This document shows, piece after piece, positions 33,194 through 42,213 of a DNA stretch of 64,000 bases. Made by a program: the position numbers and the translations under genes. Numbering within the stretch: the stretch's first letter is position 1; each line of letters begins with the position of its first letter. This DNA comes from Halosimplex carlsbadense 2-9-1 (GTDB taxonomy: Archaea > Halobacteriota > Halobacteria > Halobacteriales > Haloarculaceae). Where the stretch lies: NCBI RefSeq assembly GCF_000337455.1, contig NZ_AOIU01000033.1, forward strand, positions 189,407 through 253,406. Reading direction: 5' to 3'. Below the pieces are notes generated by a model. That model worked only from the letters and a program-made list of their open reading frames with translations. It did no database searches and had not been told where the DNA came from.

Positions 33194-33574
33194 ATGACCG
33201 GGACCGACCGCGCGGTGAACACCACCGATCCGTCGACGGTCTCGGACCCCGCCGACCGGATCGTCGTCTCCTTCCGGTCGCCCGAGGTCGACGCGGACGG
33301 CGACGACGGGTGGTGGGTCGCCGACAGCGCCTGGGTCGTCGAGAAGATGGCCGAGCGTTCCTATCGACGATACCTCCGCTGGGCCCACGCCGGGCCCGTC
33401 GCGGTCGGCGACGAGTGGGAGGAGTTCGTCAACTGCGGCTGCGCCAGCCCCGAGGACGTCGTCCTCCGCGTCGAGGCCGTCGAAGGCGGCGCCGCGGTGG
33501 GCGCCGCGACCGACATCGAAGTCGTGCCGCGCAAGGCGGTCGTCGACGGCGCGGTCGCCGGCGCCTCGGCCTGA
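33194..33574 (+). CDS. Conserved haloarchaeal hypothetical protein, 126 aa
   Basis: I do not recognise a named family. Seen: an acidic N-terminus, then RIVVSFRSPEVDADGDDGWWVADSAWVVEKMAERSYRRYLRWAHAGP, then GDEWEEFVNCGCASPEDVVLRVEAVEGGAAVGAATDIEVVPRKAVVDG. The mixture of beta strands and a helix rich in Arg/Tyr suggests a compact soluble domain. The two cysteines (NCGC) are notable, given that thioredoxin is encoded 31 bases upstream on the same strand. A functional link to thioredoxin is only inference from location. Confidence 0.6.
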   Translation: MTGTDRAVNTTDPSTVSDPADRIVVSFRSPEVDADGDDGWWVADSAWVVEKMAERSYRRYLRWAHAGPVAVGDEWEEFVNCGCASPEDVVLRVEAVEGGAAVGAATDIEVVPRKAVVDGAVAGASA

Positions 33575-33622
33575 TCCGACCCCGATCGTCGCCCGACCCG
33601 CCCTCGCTTCCGCTGCCGGAGG

Positions 33623-33630
33623 GTATTTCC
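33623..33630 (+). promoter_or_regulatory. TATA-like element of the MFS gene
   Basis: GTATTTCC lies 23-30 bases upstream of ATG 33653. Confidence 0.35.
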
Positions 33631-33652
33631 TCGGCTCGTCGCTAGGCGGGGC

Positions 33653-34936
33653 ATGGTCGACGACGCGGGTCGGGACGAGTCGAGCGACGACGCGGACGGT
33701 GACGGCCCGGGCGACGACGGGGCGGAGGACGCGGTCCCACCGAGTTCCTACGCGCTGGTCGTCCTCGGCGCGGTGAGCTACCTCCTCTTGACGGCCAACT
33801 GGTTCGCGCTGGCGGCCTTCCTCGAACCAATCGGCCGAGAACTCGGGCTCTCGGACACCCAGTCCGGCGCGCTCGTCGGCGCGGTCCCGCTCACGTACGT
33901 CCCGCTCTCGCTGTTGTCCGGGCTCGCGCTCGACCGCATCGGCGCCCGTCGGGGCATCGCGCTCGCGGCCGGGATCTTCGGCGTCGCACAGTTACTCCGT
34001 TCGGCGACGACCGGTTTCGCCGGGATGCTGGCAACGACCGTCCTGTTCGCCGTCGGCGCCACGGGGATCACGTTCGGACTCCCGAAGCTTGTCGCGAGCG
34101 TCTTCCCCTCGCGGCTGCTCGGCACGATGTCGACGGTGTACATCCTCGGCTCCTACGCCGGGACGGCCGCCGCCTACAGCGTCGGCCGCGCGATACTCGG
34201 TCCAGCCCTCGGCGGGTGGCGCCCGACCTTCCGGGCGCTGGGCGGCGCGGCGCTGGCCTTCCTCGTCGTCTGGGTGCCCGTCGCCGTCTGGCACGCTCGC
34301 CGGCACGGGACGCCCTACGGCGACGACGCCGACTCGGAGTTCTCCCTCGGGTCGCTCCGCGCGGACGTGGCCCGGGTGTTCTCCCACCGCGTCATGCGCC
34401 TGCTCGTCGTCGTCGGCACCGTCTACCTCCTGCTGAACCACAGCCTCCAGGGGTGGCTCCCCACGCTGGCCGGCGCGCGCGGCGCGACGACCGCGAGGGC
34501 CGCGACCGTCGCCACCCTGTTCGTCGTCGGCCAGGCGGCCGGGACAGTGGTGGTCCCGCCGCTCTCCGATCGACTGAACCGGCGCCGCGGCGCGGTCGTC
34601 GCCTGCGGCGTCGCGGCGCTGGTCGGCCTCGTCGGCCTCGCCGTCGGCGGCGGCGTCCTCGCGGCGAGCGCCGCCGCGGTCGTCGTCGGGACCGGCGTCG
34701 GCGGCGTCTCCCCGCTCGTCCGCGCTATCCCGACCGAGATCGAGGAGATCGGCCCCGGACTCACCGCGACCGCCGTGAGCCTCGTGTTCGCCGTCGGCGA
34801 ACTCGGCGGCTTCTTCGGTCCGTTCCTCGTCGGCGGCCTCCGGGACCTCACCGGCTCCTTTCTCCCGGGGATCGCCCTGTTGGCCGTCGGCGCGCTCGCG
34901 ATGGTCGCCGCGGGCCTGCGGCTGCCGGAGATCTGA
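33653..34936 (+). CDS. MFS transporter, 427 aa
   Basis: Twelve likely membrane helices after a 30-residue acidic N-terminus. MFS landmarks: the loop 2-3 motif SGLALDRIGARRGIAL (G-x-x-x-D-R-x-G-R-R) and a repeat of it in the second half, LSDRLNRRRGAVVACG. FGLPKLVASVFPSRLLGTMSTVYILGSYAGTAAAYS is a helix 5 region like that of nitrate/cyanate-type carriers. The substrate is unknown. It is followed about 100 bases later by an acetyltransferase gene on the same strand. Confidence 0.87.
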   Translation: MVDDAGRDESSDDADGDGPGDDGAEDAVPPSSYALVVLGAVSYLLLTANWFALAAFLEPIGRELGLSDTQSGALVGAVPLTYVPLSLLSGLALDRIGARRGIALAAGIFGVAQLLRSATTGFAGMLATTVLFAVGATGITFGLPKLVASVFPSRLLGTMSTVYILGSYAGTAAAYSVGRAILGPALGGWRPTFRALGGAALAFLVVWVPVAVWHARRHGTPYGDDADSEFSLGSLRADVARVFSHRVMRLLVVVGTVYLLLNHSLQGWLPTLAGARGATTARAATVATLFVVGQAAGTVVVPPLSDRLNRRRGAVVACGVAALVGLVGLAVGGGVLAASAAAVVVGTGVGGVSPLVRAIPTEIEEIGPGLTATAVSLVFAVGELGGFFGPFLVGGLRDLTGSFLPGIALLAVGALAMVAAGLRLPEI

Positions 34937-35034
34937 GACGCGGTGATTCGGGGACGGTCCCGACCCGCGTTTCCAACCGATTCGCCGGCAGGGACAGCAC
35001 AACTCAGTTGTAGCGGGGACGACTCCCCGCCGGT

Positions 35035-35592
35035 ATGGACAGCGAGCGCGAGAAGATGCTGAACGGGGAGTTGTACGACGCGAGCGACCCGGATCTCGTC
35101 GCGGCCCGACAGCGGGCGCGAGAGCGTACGGCGACGTTCAACACCACGGAGCCGGGCGAGACGGACCGACGCGAGAGGCTGATCCGCGAGCTGTTCGGCG
35201 CCGTCGAGGGGACGGTACACGTCGAGCCGCCCTTCCGGTGTGACTACGGCGAACAGATCCGCGTCGGTGACGGCTTCTACGCGAACTTCGACTGCGTCGT
35301 CCTCGACGTCTGCCCCGTCGAGTTCGGCGAGAACTGTCTCCTCGGACCCGGCGTCCACGTCTACACTGCGACGCACCCGCTCGACCCCGAGGAGCGGGCG
35401 AGCGGGCTCGAATCCGGACGGCCGGTCTCGATCGGCGACCACGTGTGGATCGGTGGACAGGCCGTGATCAACCCCGGCGTGACCGTCGGCGACGGCGCGG
35501 TGATCGGGTCCGGCGCCGTCGTCACCGACGACGTGTCCCCGAACGTCGTCGTTCAGGGGAACCCCGCCGAGGTCGTCAGAGAGATAGAATAG
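35035..35592 (+). CDS. Maltose/galactoside O-acetyltransferase family (left-handed beta helix)
   Basis: 185 residues. The family N-terminus REKMLNGELYDASDPDLVAARQRARE is present. Hexapeptide repeats form the left-handed beta helix: IRVGDGFYANFDCVVLDVCPVEFGENCLLGPGVHVYTATHPLD, with the catalytic His in THPLD. VWIGGQAVINPGVTVGDGAVIGSGAVVTDDVSPNVVVQGNPAEVV is the terminal coil region. The enzyme transfers acetyl from acetyl-CoA to a sugar hydroxyl. The substrate cannot be told from sequence. It is convergent with the ATPase gene, 25 bases away. Confidence 0.9.
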   Translation: MDSEREKMLNGELYDASDPDLVAARQRARERTATFNTTEPGETDRRERLIRELFGAVEGTVHVEPPFRCDYGEQIRVGDGFYANFDCVVLDVCPVEFGENCLLGPGVHVYTATHPLDPEERASGLESGRPVSIGDHVWIGGQAVINPGVTVGDGAVIGSGAVVTDDVSPNVVVQGNPAEVVREIE

Positions 35593-35617
35593 CGCCGCAG
35601 TCCGAACCGACGACCCG

Positions 35618-37723
35618 TTAGTCCATGATCTCGACTTCGTCGTTGCCGGCCGCGGCGGAGATCTCGTCGTCGGCTCCCTCGCTGTCGGAGTCGTCGGCGG
35701 CCAGGTCGTCGAGAGCGGGGCCAGTGGATTCGTCTCCGCTGGCGTTCTCGGTCGGCACGTCTTCGGCGCCCTCGTTCTCGGCTGGCATGTCCGCGGCGTC
35801 CTCGGCCGGCGGGGCTTCGAGGTCGTCGCCGTCGAGCGCGCGCTCGACCTGCCGGACGAACGAGTCGACCGACTCGCAGTCGGTGCGCTCGGCCAGGAGC
35901 GCGGGGACGCGGTAGTCGTAGCGGCCGCGGCCGACGTGCTCGACGAGCCCGTGGACGCGTAGCCGCCGATTGCGGGCGTACGCGCCGGTTCGGTCGTCGG
36001 ACCCGCCCGCGGCGAACAGCGCGTCCATCGGCGTTCCGGGGCCGTGGTCGCGGTAGTACCGCAGCATCCGGCGAGTCTCGGGCTCTAAGTCCGCCAGGTC
36101 GTCGGCGATGTCGCGGGCGAACGCGGCGGCGTCCTCGACCGCCTCGTCGTCGATGGCCGTCGACGTGCCCGCCTCGAAGGCGTCGGTCGCCCGGTCGCCC
36201 AGCGGGTCGGTCTCGACGCCGTCGAACCCGCGGGTCATCGACGCGTCGTCGCCGCCGTCGAGCCCGTCGTCCGGTCGCGCGGCGGTGCCGCCGTCCGTCG
36301 CGGCGCCCGCCGCGGGTTCGGCGTCGTCGTCGGCGAACGCCTCGGCCATCCCACCGAAGGACATGCCGTCGTCGCTCGGGGCGGCGTCAGCGCCCGGCTC
36401 GGAGGTCGCGTCGTCTCCCTCGTCGGCGTCGGGGCCGCCCTCCCAGGCTTCGGCGCGGGCGGCCTCGTCGCCCGGCCAGGTCATCGTCGAGCCGTCGTAG
36501 CCGTCGTCCTCGCGGGCGGTTTCGTCGGGCAGCGGCGGCTCGTCGTCGACGGGCGCCTCGGTCGGCGCGGCGCCGTCGGCCCACTCGTCGGCGTCGTCGA
36601 GCGACGACTGATCGCCCGTCGCGGCCGCGCGGCGGTCGCGCATCCGCGCCTGTTCGGTGCGACCGGGGTTGGCGCCCTTGACGTGGTCGACCAGCGCCTG
36701 CGTGAACTGGTCGGCCATCCGCTGCATGTCCCGGGCGTCCTGCAACTCGGCCTCCAGCTCGGCGATACGGGAGTTCTTCTCGTCGAGCTGGTCGCGCAAC
36801 TCGGCGATGCGGTCCTCCGTCTGCTCTTTCTCCTCGCTGATCTCGGCGAGTTCGGAGACCAGATCGTCGCTGACCGATTTGAGGTCGGGGCGTTCGAAGT
36901 CGTCGAGGCCGGGCGTGGCGCCGGCGTCGAAGGTCTGCTTGCGACGGAACTGGACCCGCTGGATCTCCTCGGCCCAGTCGTTCATCATGAACGCCTCGCC
37001 GTCGTCCAGGTCCTCGACGGCGGAGGCGTAGTCGCCGTCGAGCACCCGTTTGACGACCTTGGTGTCGTTGTTCCAGGTCAGCCGGTGCCAGACGAGCCAG
37101 TCGCACTGGGTGATGAAGTCCTTCTTCACGTCGGCCGGGCGCTGGCTGATGCCGACGATGCCCAGGCCGTGCTTGCGGCCCCGTTTCGATATCTTGATGA
37201 GCATCTTCCCGCACTCGCCGACGCTGCCCTTCTGGGGGATCCACTCGTGGACCTCCTCGACGAGCATGAGGAAGGGCTGTTTGAGCTTCTTGGCCTTGGC
37301 GAACAGCCGCTTCGATACTTCCGTCAGGAGGTCCGCGGCCTCGTCCTCGTCGAGGAACGAGGAGACGTCGAGGATGATGGGGACGTTCTGTTCGAGGGCG
37401 AGCGTGGCGATCTTCTCGGCGTGCTCGACGGTGACCTGGATGTCGCACTCGTCGTCGGCGCCGGCGTGGAGGATCTCGTACTCCTCCTTGAGGCCGTAGT
37501 ACTCGCCGTCGATGTCGACGATGAGCATGCCGAAGCCGTTGTCGAGCAGTTTCTCGACGACGACGCTGGCCGTGTTGGACTTGCCCGAACCGGACTTGCC
37601 GGTGACGAACCCGCGGCCGGTCAGCAGCTCGACGACCGGCAGGTCGACGGCCCGGCCCGGCTCGCCGCTCCCACAGGGTCCGTCGCTCACGTCCGCGACG
37701 GTGATCGACTCTGTCTCTGCCAT
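35618..37723 (-). CDS. HerA/FtsK-superfamily ATPase (DUF87) with acidic C-terminal extension
   Basis: 701 residues from ATG 37723 (MAETESITVADVSDGPCG); the longer frame from 37888 has no support. Walker A is in GFVTGKSGSGKSNTASVVVEKLLDNG (about 37-62). Walker B is in LMLVEEVHEWIPQKG, and IVGISQRPADVKKDFITQCDWLVWHRL is a sensor region of HerA-like enzymes. A coiled coil (about 280-335; SEEKEQTEDRIAELRDQLDEKNSRIAELEAEL) follows. A long Asp/Glu/Ala-rich disordered stretch (about 360-560) then leads to a winged-helix-like segment (RMLRYYRDHGPGTPMDALFA). It probably moves or unwinds DNA. No nuclease partner gene (NurA) lies beside it. Confidence 0.82.
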   Translation of the reverse strand: MAETESITVADVSDGPCGSGEPGRAVDLPVVELLTGRGFVTGKSGSGKSNTASVVVEKLLDNGFGMLIVDIDGEYYGLKEEYEILHAGADDECDIQVTVEHAEKIATLALEQNVPIILDVSSFLDEDEAADLLTEVSKRLFAKAKKLKQPFLMLVEEVHEWIPQKGSVGECGKMLIKISKRGRKHGLGIVGISQRPADVKKDFITQCDWLVWHRLTWNNDTKVVKRVLDGDYASAVEDLDDGEAFMMNDWAEEIQRVQFRRKQTFDAGATPGLDDFERPDLKSVSDDLVSELAEISEEKEQTEDRIAELRDQLDEKNSRIAELEAELQDARDMQRMADQFTQALVDHVKGANPGRTEQARMRDRRAAATGDQSSLDDADEWADGAAPTEAPVDDEPPLPDETAREDDGYDGSTMTWPGDEAARAEAWEGGPDADEGDDATSEPGADAAPSDDGMSFGGMAEAFADDDAEPAAGAATDGGTAARPDDGLDGGDDASMTRGFDGVETDPLGDRATDAFEAGTSTAIDDEAVEDAAAFARDIADDLADLEPETRRMLRYYRDHGPGTPMDALFAAGGSDDRTGAYARNRRLRVHGLVEHVGRGRYDYRVPALLAERTDCESVDSFVRQVERALDGDDLEAPPAEDAADMPAENEGAEDVPTENASGDESTGPALDDLAADDSDSEGADDEISAAAGNDEVEIMD

Positions 37724-37884
37724 TACCGATCGAAACCCGCGGCCGAGCCATAAGCCCCCGTCAGACTTCCGTCTGACGCGCGGAAATCGGCCGGTCGGCG
37801 GGCGATCGCAGGTCACGCCGGCCGGAGACACCGTCCCCGATCCGGGTTCGTATCGGTGAAGCGCTTCGGCGTATCGAGCCGGCG

Positions 37885-38583
37885 TCACGTGCTCCCTCTA
37901 TCACTCTCGGGTCCCTCGTCTCGACTCCCCTGGCAGTAGAGAGCTCGTGACCGCTCGACGGTGATCGAACGGAGCGTCTCGACCTCGTAGAGCGTCGGCT
38001 CGCGGATTTCACCCCGGAGCCCGACGCCGGGGCCGAGGTAGTAGACCCCGACTACCGGGTTGTCTTCGATTATCCCGTCCTGCATCACCGATAGTTCGCC
38101 CTCGACACCGACGAGGAACCCGTCCGTCGTCTCCTCCGTGATTCGGTCTTCGGCGTCCGCATCGACGGTCAACTGTCGCGTGTCCGCGTTCGCCTCGGAA
38201 TCGAGATACGAATTGAACCGATAGGCTTCCTCGTAGGCGGCGGCGTAGGCCGCCGCCGACGTCGCGTCGGGCGGGCTCGCGTACTGGGGATACTCTCTCG
38301 GCTGGAACCCCGCTCCCGGCGTGGGTCGGGGCCGCCTCGGGACGACGCAGTCCTCACGAGAAGGGACATCGAACGGGAGTTCGGGTGGGGTGGCTGTCGG
38401 AGCCGCCGGCGACTCGGTGTCCGTTCGCGCTCCCGGCTTCCGAGACTCGGGCCCTCTCGGCTCACTTCCGGACGGTTCCGGCGAGGGCCCGTCCGCGGTA
38501 TTTCGATTGCATCCGGCGCCCGCTGTCGCGAGAGCTGCCATCCCGGCGCGGAGCAGCCGTCGCCGCCGAACGGGCGAATCCAT
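37885..38583 (-). CDS. Haloarchaeal lipoprotein of unknown function
   Basis: 232 residues. The N-terminus MDSPVRRRRLLRAGMAALATAGAGCNRN has a twin-arginine-like run and a lipobox Cys about 25. A Pro/Ser/Glu/Thr linker of about 50 residues follows. The folded part (about 75-232) starts DVPSREDCVVPRRPRP and includes YEEAYRFNSYLDSEAN and VVGVYYLGPGVGLRGEIREPTLYEV. Haloarchaea have many lipoproteins of this layout; the role is unknown. A TATA box about 27 bases upstream supports the start. Confidence 0.72.
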   Translation of the reverse strand: MDSPVRRRRLLRAGMAALATAGAGCNRNTADGPSPEPSGSEPRGPESRKPGARTDTESPAAPTATPPELPFDVPSREDCVVPRRPRPTPGAGFQPREYPQYASPPDATSAAAYAAAYEEAYRFNSYLDSEANADTRQLTVDADAEDRITEETTDGFLVGVEGELSVMQDGIIEDNPVVGVYYLGPGVGLRGEIREPTLYEVETLRSITVERSRALYCQGSRDEGPESDRGST

Positions 38584-38608
38584 CGTCCGAACCCCTATCG
38601 TGTCTTCT

Positions 38609-38618
38609 CACAAATACT
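38609..38618 (-). promoter_or_regulatory. TATA box of the lipoprotein gene
   Basis: The minus strand reads AGTATTTGTG, 26-35 bases upstream of the ATG at 38583. Confidence 0.4.
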
Positions 38619-38670
38619 TTCTGTCGGCGCCTCGGCGGCGCCGAGAGCGGTCACGGTGACTCGATCGACT

Positions 38671-38695
38671 CGGTGACGGCTTCGAACCGTCACCG
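38671..38695. promoter_or_regulatory. 9-bp perfect inverted repeat just upstream of the 38701 start
   Basis: CGGTGACGG (38671-38679) and CCGTCACCG (38687-38695) are perfect inverted copies with a 7-base spacer. The second arm ends five bases before the ATG at 38701. As RNA it would form a stable hairpin at the start of the message; as DNA it may be an operator. Confidence 0.45.
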
Positions 38696-38700
38696 CAACG

Positions 38701-39120
38701 ATGGTCAATACATTTACCAGCGGGGCCCGAATCGGGCGTAGAGTGGTCGCGACCGATGGAGTGGACGGGACAGTGACGCGCTACGAGACCCACGTCGAGG
38801 AGGGGACCGTTTACGTCGGTGCGCCCGACGGGCCGCTGGAGATCGGTCCGCTCGACGCGGTGGTCGACGCGGTGGGTGGCCCCTCGTGGACGATCAGCTA
38901 CTCGACCGCCGAGCGCGAGCGCCACCCCGAGATGAACACCTCCGACGCGGGACTGACCGTCGACGTGGTCGACATGATGCACACCATGACCTTCGGCGAG
39001 CGCTTCGTCGAGACGATGGCCGCCCACCCGGTCGAGACCCCCGAGAACGACGAGCTGTCCCCGCGGATGGGGCTGTTCGTCGGCAAACTACTGGATAACC
39101 TGGAGAACGGCGTCGACTGA
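38701..39120 (+). CDS. Conserved haloarchaeal protein with PRC-barrel-like N-terminus, 139 aa
   Basis: The N-terminal half (ARIGRRVVATDGVDGTVTRYETHVEEGTVYVGAP) follows the PRC-barrel pattern of G-x-x-V-x-x-x-D-G-x-x-G-x-V followed by short strands. The C-terminal half is helical, DVVDMMHTMTFGERFVETMAAHPVE then SPRMGLFVGKLLDNLENGV. No catalytic motif is visible. PRC-barrel proteins often bind RNA or other proteins, but the match here is only partial. A hairpin immediately upstream of the ATG may control expression. Confidence 0.55.
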   Translation: MVNTFTSGARIGRRVVATDGVDGTVTRYETHVEEGTVYVGAPDGPLEIGPLDAVVDAVGGPSWTISYSTAERERHPEMNTSDAGLTVDVVDMMHTMTFGERFVETMAAHPVETPENDELSPRMGLFVGKLLDNLENGVD

Positions 39121-39206
39121 GCGGCCAGCCCGACCAGCGTATCGGATCGGCGGTCAAGCGAGCGTCAGCGACGACCCTATCCGCGCGTATCGGCTACACC
39201 CGTCCG

Positions 39207-39995
39207 ATGGACCATCGCCGCGGTCGCGACACCGCCCGGGCGCCCGGATCCACTGCGCTCGCCAGTCGAAGCGCCGTCGCGGGCGTTCTCGTCGTTCTGG
39301 TCTTCGCCGTTGCCGCCGCGGTCGGGCTGGGACTCGTCGCACTCGGCGGCGGACCCGGTCCCGCTGTCGACGCGCCGAACGGGACCGCGACCGACGGCGG
39401 GTCTGTGGACCCGCCCGCGACCGACCGGGAGGAGACGGTCGTCGGCGGCTCGGGCCCGGTCGCGCTGACCGACGACGACTCGTCCGCGGTCGGCGACGGA
39501 ACAGCCGCCGCCGAGATCGACGTGGTCCGGATCGAGCGGGCGATCCACGAACGGGTAAACGAGATCCGACGCGACCGCAGTCTCGAACCGCTGGCCTCCG
39601 ACGAGGACCTGGCCGAGATCGCTACCTACTACAGCCGGCGGATGGCCGACGAGGAGTTTTTCGCCCACACGGCGCCCGACGGGCAGACTCTGCTCGACCG
39701 CTACGACCGCTTCGGCTACGACTGCCGGGTCGACACCGGCGGCCAGCGGTACGTGACCGGCGGCGAGAACCTCGCGTACACGTACGCATACACCCCGGTG
39801 CAAACCGAGGACGGCGTCGTCAGCTACGACGGCAACGAGACGCGGATCGCCCGCGGCATCGTCGAGGGGTGGATGAACTCACCCGGCCACCGGGAGAACC
39901 TCCTGCGGCCATACTGGAACCGCGAGGGGATCGGCGTCGTCCTCGACCCCGAAAACGGGCGGACGCAGGTGGTCGCCACGCAGAACTTCTGTTGA
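39207..39995 (+). CDS. CAP/SCP domain protein, membrane-anchored and secreted
   Basis: 262 residues. A membrane anchor (about 25-48) follows a short basic N-terminus, then a Gly/Ala/Asp linker (about 50-100). The CAP domain (about 105-262) shows RIERAIHERVNEIRRDRSLEPLASDEDLAEIATYYSRRMADEEFFAHTAPDG with the first His, GGENLAYTYAY, and GWMNSPGHRENLLRPYWNREGIGVVLD with the second His-Glu group. The metal-type CAP cavity residues (two His and two Glu) appear to be kept. Prokaryotic CAP proteins are extracellular and of uncertain function. The domain would lie outside the membrane. Confidence 0.85.
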   Translation: MDHRRGRDTARAPGSTALASRSAVAGVLVVLVFAVAAAVGLGLVALGGGPGPAVDAPNGTATDGGSVDPPATDREETVVGGSGPVALTDDDSSAVGDGTAAAEIDVVRIERAIHERVNEIRRDRSLEPLASDEDLAEIATYYSRRMADEEFFAHTAPDGQTLLDRYDRFGYDCRVDTGGQRYVTGGENLAYTYAYTPVQTEDGVVSYDGNETRIARGIVEGWMNSPGHRENLLRPYWNREGIGVVLDPENGRTQVVATQNFC

Positions 39996-40032
39996 GTGAG
40001 GCGGGGGTCGCGGATTCGGGCGTCGGCCGACT

Positions 40033-41346
40033 TCAGCCGGCCCGGCGGGCCAACACGAGCCCGGTAACGGACCCGACGGCGGCGATGCCGGCGAGCACGA
40101 GGAAGAGGGCGGTCGCGTTCGCGACGGCGAGGATCCCGCCGGCGATGGTGCCGCCGAGCGCGCCGACGCCGAACACGCCGAGGTAGGTGAACCCGTAGGA
40201 GAGCCCGCGTGTCCCCGACGGCGTGTACTCGGCGACGGTCGCCTGGTACATCGGCTGGACGACGAACAGGAACGCACCGAGCAGCGCGCCCAGGACCACC
40301 AGCGGGCCGAGCCCCGCCTCGGAGACCGGGACGAACAGCACTGCCAGGACCGCGAGCACGCCGAACGACCCTGCCAGCCCGTACTCGACGGGCATGCGGT
40401 CGGTGAGCTTCCCACCGGCGTACTGGCCGACGACGCCGACGAGGAGAAGCCCGGAGTAGAAGTAGTCCTGCGGTTTCAGCGTCTGCCCGGCGCCGGGTTC
40501 GACGCCGAAGGCGGACCTGACGGACTCGGGGAGGAGCGCGTCCACCGAGATCGGCTCGAACCCTGGGAGGTCCCGCAGCAGTTCCGGGAGGAAGGTCAGC
40601 ACGCCGCGGTAGTACAGCCCCGAGCACATCACGACGACGAACACGAGGACGAACCCGCCCGCGAGCAGTCGCCGCGACTCCGCGAGGAACTCGCCCAGGT
40701 CGTCGACGCCGCTGGTGGCCTTCGAGCCCCCGTCGGCCGCGGCGCCGCTCTCGGCCACTGCGGCGGTCTCGTCGAAGTCCGCGCGGGCCGCGTAGACTGC
40801 GGCGAGGACGGCGGGCGCGCCGAGGACGAGCGCGACGGTGCGCCACTCGACGAACAGCAGCATGACCGTGGCGGCCAGCGGGCCGAGCCCGATGCCGAGA
40901 TTCCCGGCCATGCCGTGGTAGGCCAGACCGGTACCGCGCTCCTCGACGCCCTTGCTGATGAGCGAGAGGCCGGCGGGGTGGTAGACGCTGGCGGCGATTC
41001 CCCACAGCACCAGCGCCGCGGCGACGACGAGCATGTTCGGTGCCAGCCCGAGCAAGACGTAGGAGAGCCCCATCCCGAGCAGGCAGGCGCTGATTAGCCG
41101 CCGCGAGCCGACGCGGTCGACGAGGATCCCGCCGGGGAGCGCGCCGAGGCCGAACAGGCCGTAGCCGAGCGTGACGACCACGCCGACCGTCGCCGTCGTC
41201 ACGTCGACGCTCGTGACGCCCAGCGGGATGGCGTCGAACTCGGTGAGCCAGACGACCACGAACAGCGGGATCGTCATCTCGTAGGTGTGGACCGCCCCGT
41301 GGGCCAGCGACGCGATCCCCGTGATCGCCCTGTCGTTACCGTTCAC
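40033..41346 (-). CDS. MFS transporter, 437 aa
   Basis: Twelve likely membrane helices. Landmarks: GALPGGILVDRVGSRRLISACLLGMG (loop 2-3 motif), YHPAGLSLISKGVEERGTGLAYHGMAGNLGIGLGPL (helix 4-5 pattern seen in fosmidomycin-resistance-like carriers) and a second-half motif AGGKLTDRMPVEYGL. A long acidic loop (about 205-230) joins the two halves. The N-terminus HGAVHTYEMTIPLF also fits the Fsr-like group, in which transport of antibiotics or sugars has been shown. The substrate is unknown. It is 76 bases from the FAH-family gene on the same strand. Confidence 0.87.
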   Translation of the reverse strand: MNGNDRAITGIASLAHGAVHTYEMTIPLFVVVWLTEFDAIPLGVTSVDVTTATVGVVVTLGYGLFGLGALPGGILVDRVGSRRLISACLLGMGLSYVLLGLAPNMLVVAAALVLWGIAASVYHPAGLSLISKGVEERGTGLAYHGMAGNLGIGLGPLAATVMLLFVEWRTVALVLGAPAVLAAVYAARADFDETAAVAESGAAADGGSKATSGVDDLGEFLAESRRLLAGGFVLVFVVVMCSGLYYRGVLTFLPELLRDLPGFEPISVDALLPESVRSAFGVEPGAGQTLKPQDYFYSGLLLVGVVGQYAGGKLTDRMPVEYGLAGSFGVLAVLAVLFVPVSEAGLGPLVVLGALLGAFLFVVQPMYQATVAEYTPSGTRGLSYGFTYLGVFGVGALGGTIAGGILAVANATALFLVLAGIAAVGSVTGLVLARRAG

Positions 41347-41422
41347 TGGAGGCTCCTACCCCATCGAGCGTCTTTACCCCGACGATAGCGGAACGGCTTC
41401 CCGTCCGACGTAGCCGGGCTCG

Positions 41423-42142
41423 TCACTCGCCCTCGACGACCTCGTTCCGCAGCGTCCCGACGCCCTCGTAGGTGATCTCGACCGTCTCGCCCGGCTCGAC
41501 GGTACCCGGATTCGCGGGACTGCCGAACGCGACGCAGTCGCCGGGTCGGAAGGTGAATCGCCGGGAGAGGTAGGAGACGACCTCGTAGGGCTCGAACAGC
41601 ATCAGCTCGGTGTTGGCGTCCTGTCGTTGCTCCCCGCCCACGGTGGTCTCGATGTCCAGCCCCGTCGGGTCCACGTCGGTCTCGATCCACGGCCCCAGCG
41701 GCGCCGAGGTGTCGAACGCCTTCCGGGCGGTTCGGCCCTGTTGGTCGAGCGCGTCCACGTCGTTCATGACGGTGTAGCCGCGGACGACTTCGGGAACGTC
41801 CGCGGGCGCTACGTCCCGACAGCGTTCGTCGATGACGGCGACGAGTTCGCCGGCGTAGGTGAGCTCGTCGGTCCACTCGGGGTAGCGGACCGGCTCCTCG
41901 GGGCCGACGAGGGCGGCCGGAGGCTTGATGAAGAAGTCCGGTTCCTCGGGGCGCTCGTAGTCCATCTGGTCGAGCGTCGCGGCGTAGTTGCGCCCGACGC
42001 AGTACAGCGCCGACGGCGAACAGGGGTAGGTCAACTCGCCGTCGCGGCCGACGAGGTACTCGCCGTCCTCGGTGACGACGGTCCCGTCCTCGTAGCGGCC
42101 CTCGACGACGCCGTCGGGGGTCTGCAGTCGTGCCAGTCGCAT
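41423..42142 (-). CDS. Fumarylacetoacetate hydrolase family protein
   Basis: 239 residues from ATG 42142 (MRLARLQTPDGVVEGRYEDG); an ATG ten codons upstream is weaker. The family core is clear: YCVGRNYAATLDQM, PDFFIKPPAALVGPEEPVRYPEWTDELTYAGELVAVIDERCRDVAPADV, GYTVMNDVDALDQQ, and SRRFTFRPGDCVAFGSPANPG. The metal-binding Glu and Asp positions of the E...E...D triad appear kept. Members hydrolyse or decarboxylate beta-keto and fumaryl acids in aromatic or sugar catabolism. The substrate is unknown. It is close to DNA polymerase IV on the same strand (71 bases). Confidence 0.86.
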   Translation of the reverse strand: MRLARLQTPDGVVEGRYEDGTVVTEDGEYLVGRDGELTYPCSPSALYCVGRNYAATLDQMDYERPEEPDFFIKPPAALVGPEEPVRYPEWTDELTYAGELVAVIDERCRDVAPADVPEVVRGYTVMNDVDALDQQGRTARKAFDTSAPLGPWIETDVDPTGLDIETTVGGEQRQDANTELMLFEPYEVVSYLSRRFTFRPGDCVAFGSPANPGTVEPGETVEITYEGVGTLRNEVVEGE

Positions 42143-42213
42143 GGCTCGCAGTTCGACGCTCTCCGATAACAATCCCCGGTATCACCCGGCGGGCTGCTCG
42201 TACCGCCGACGAA

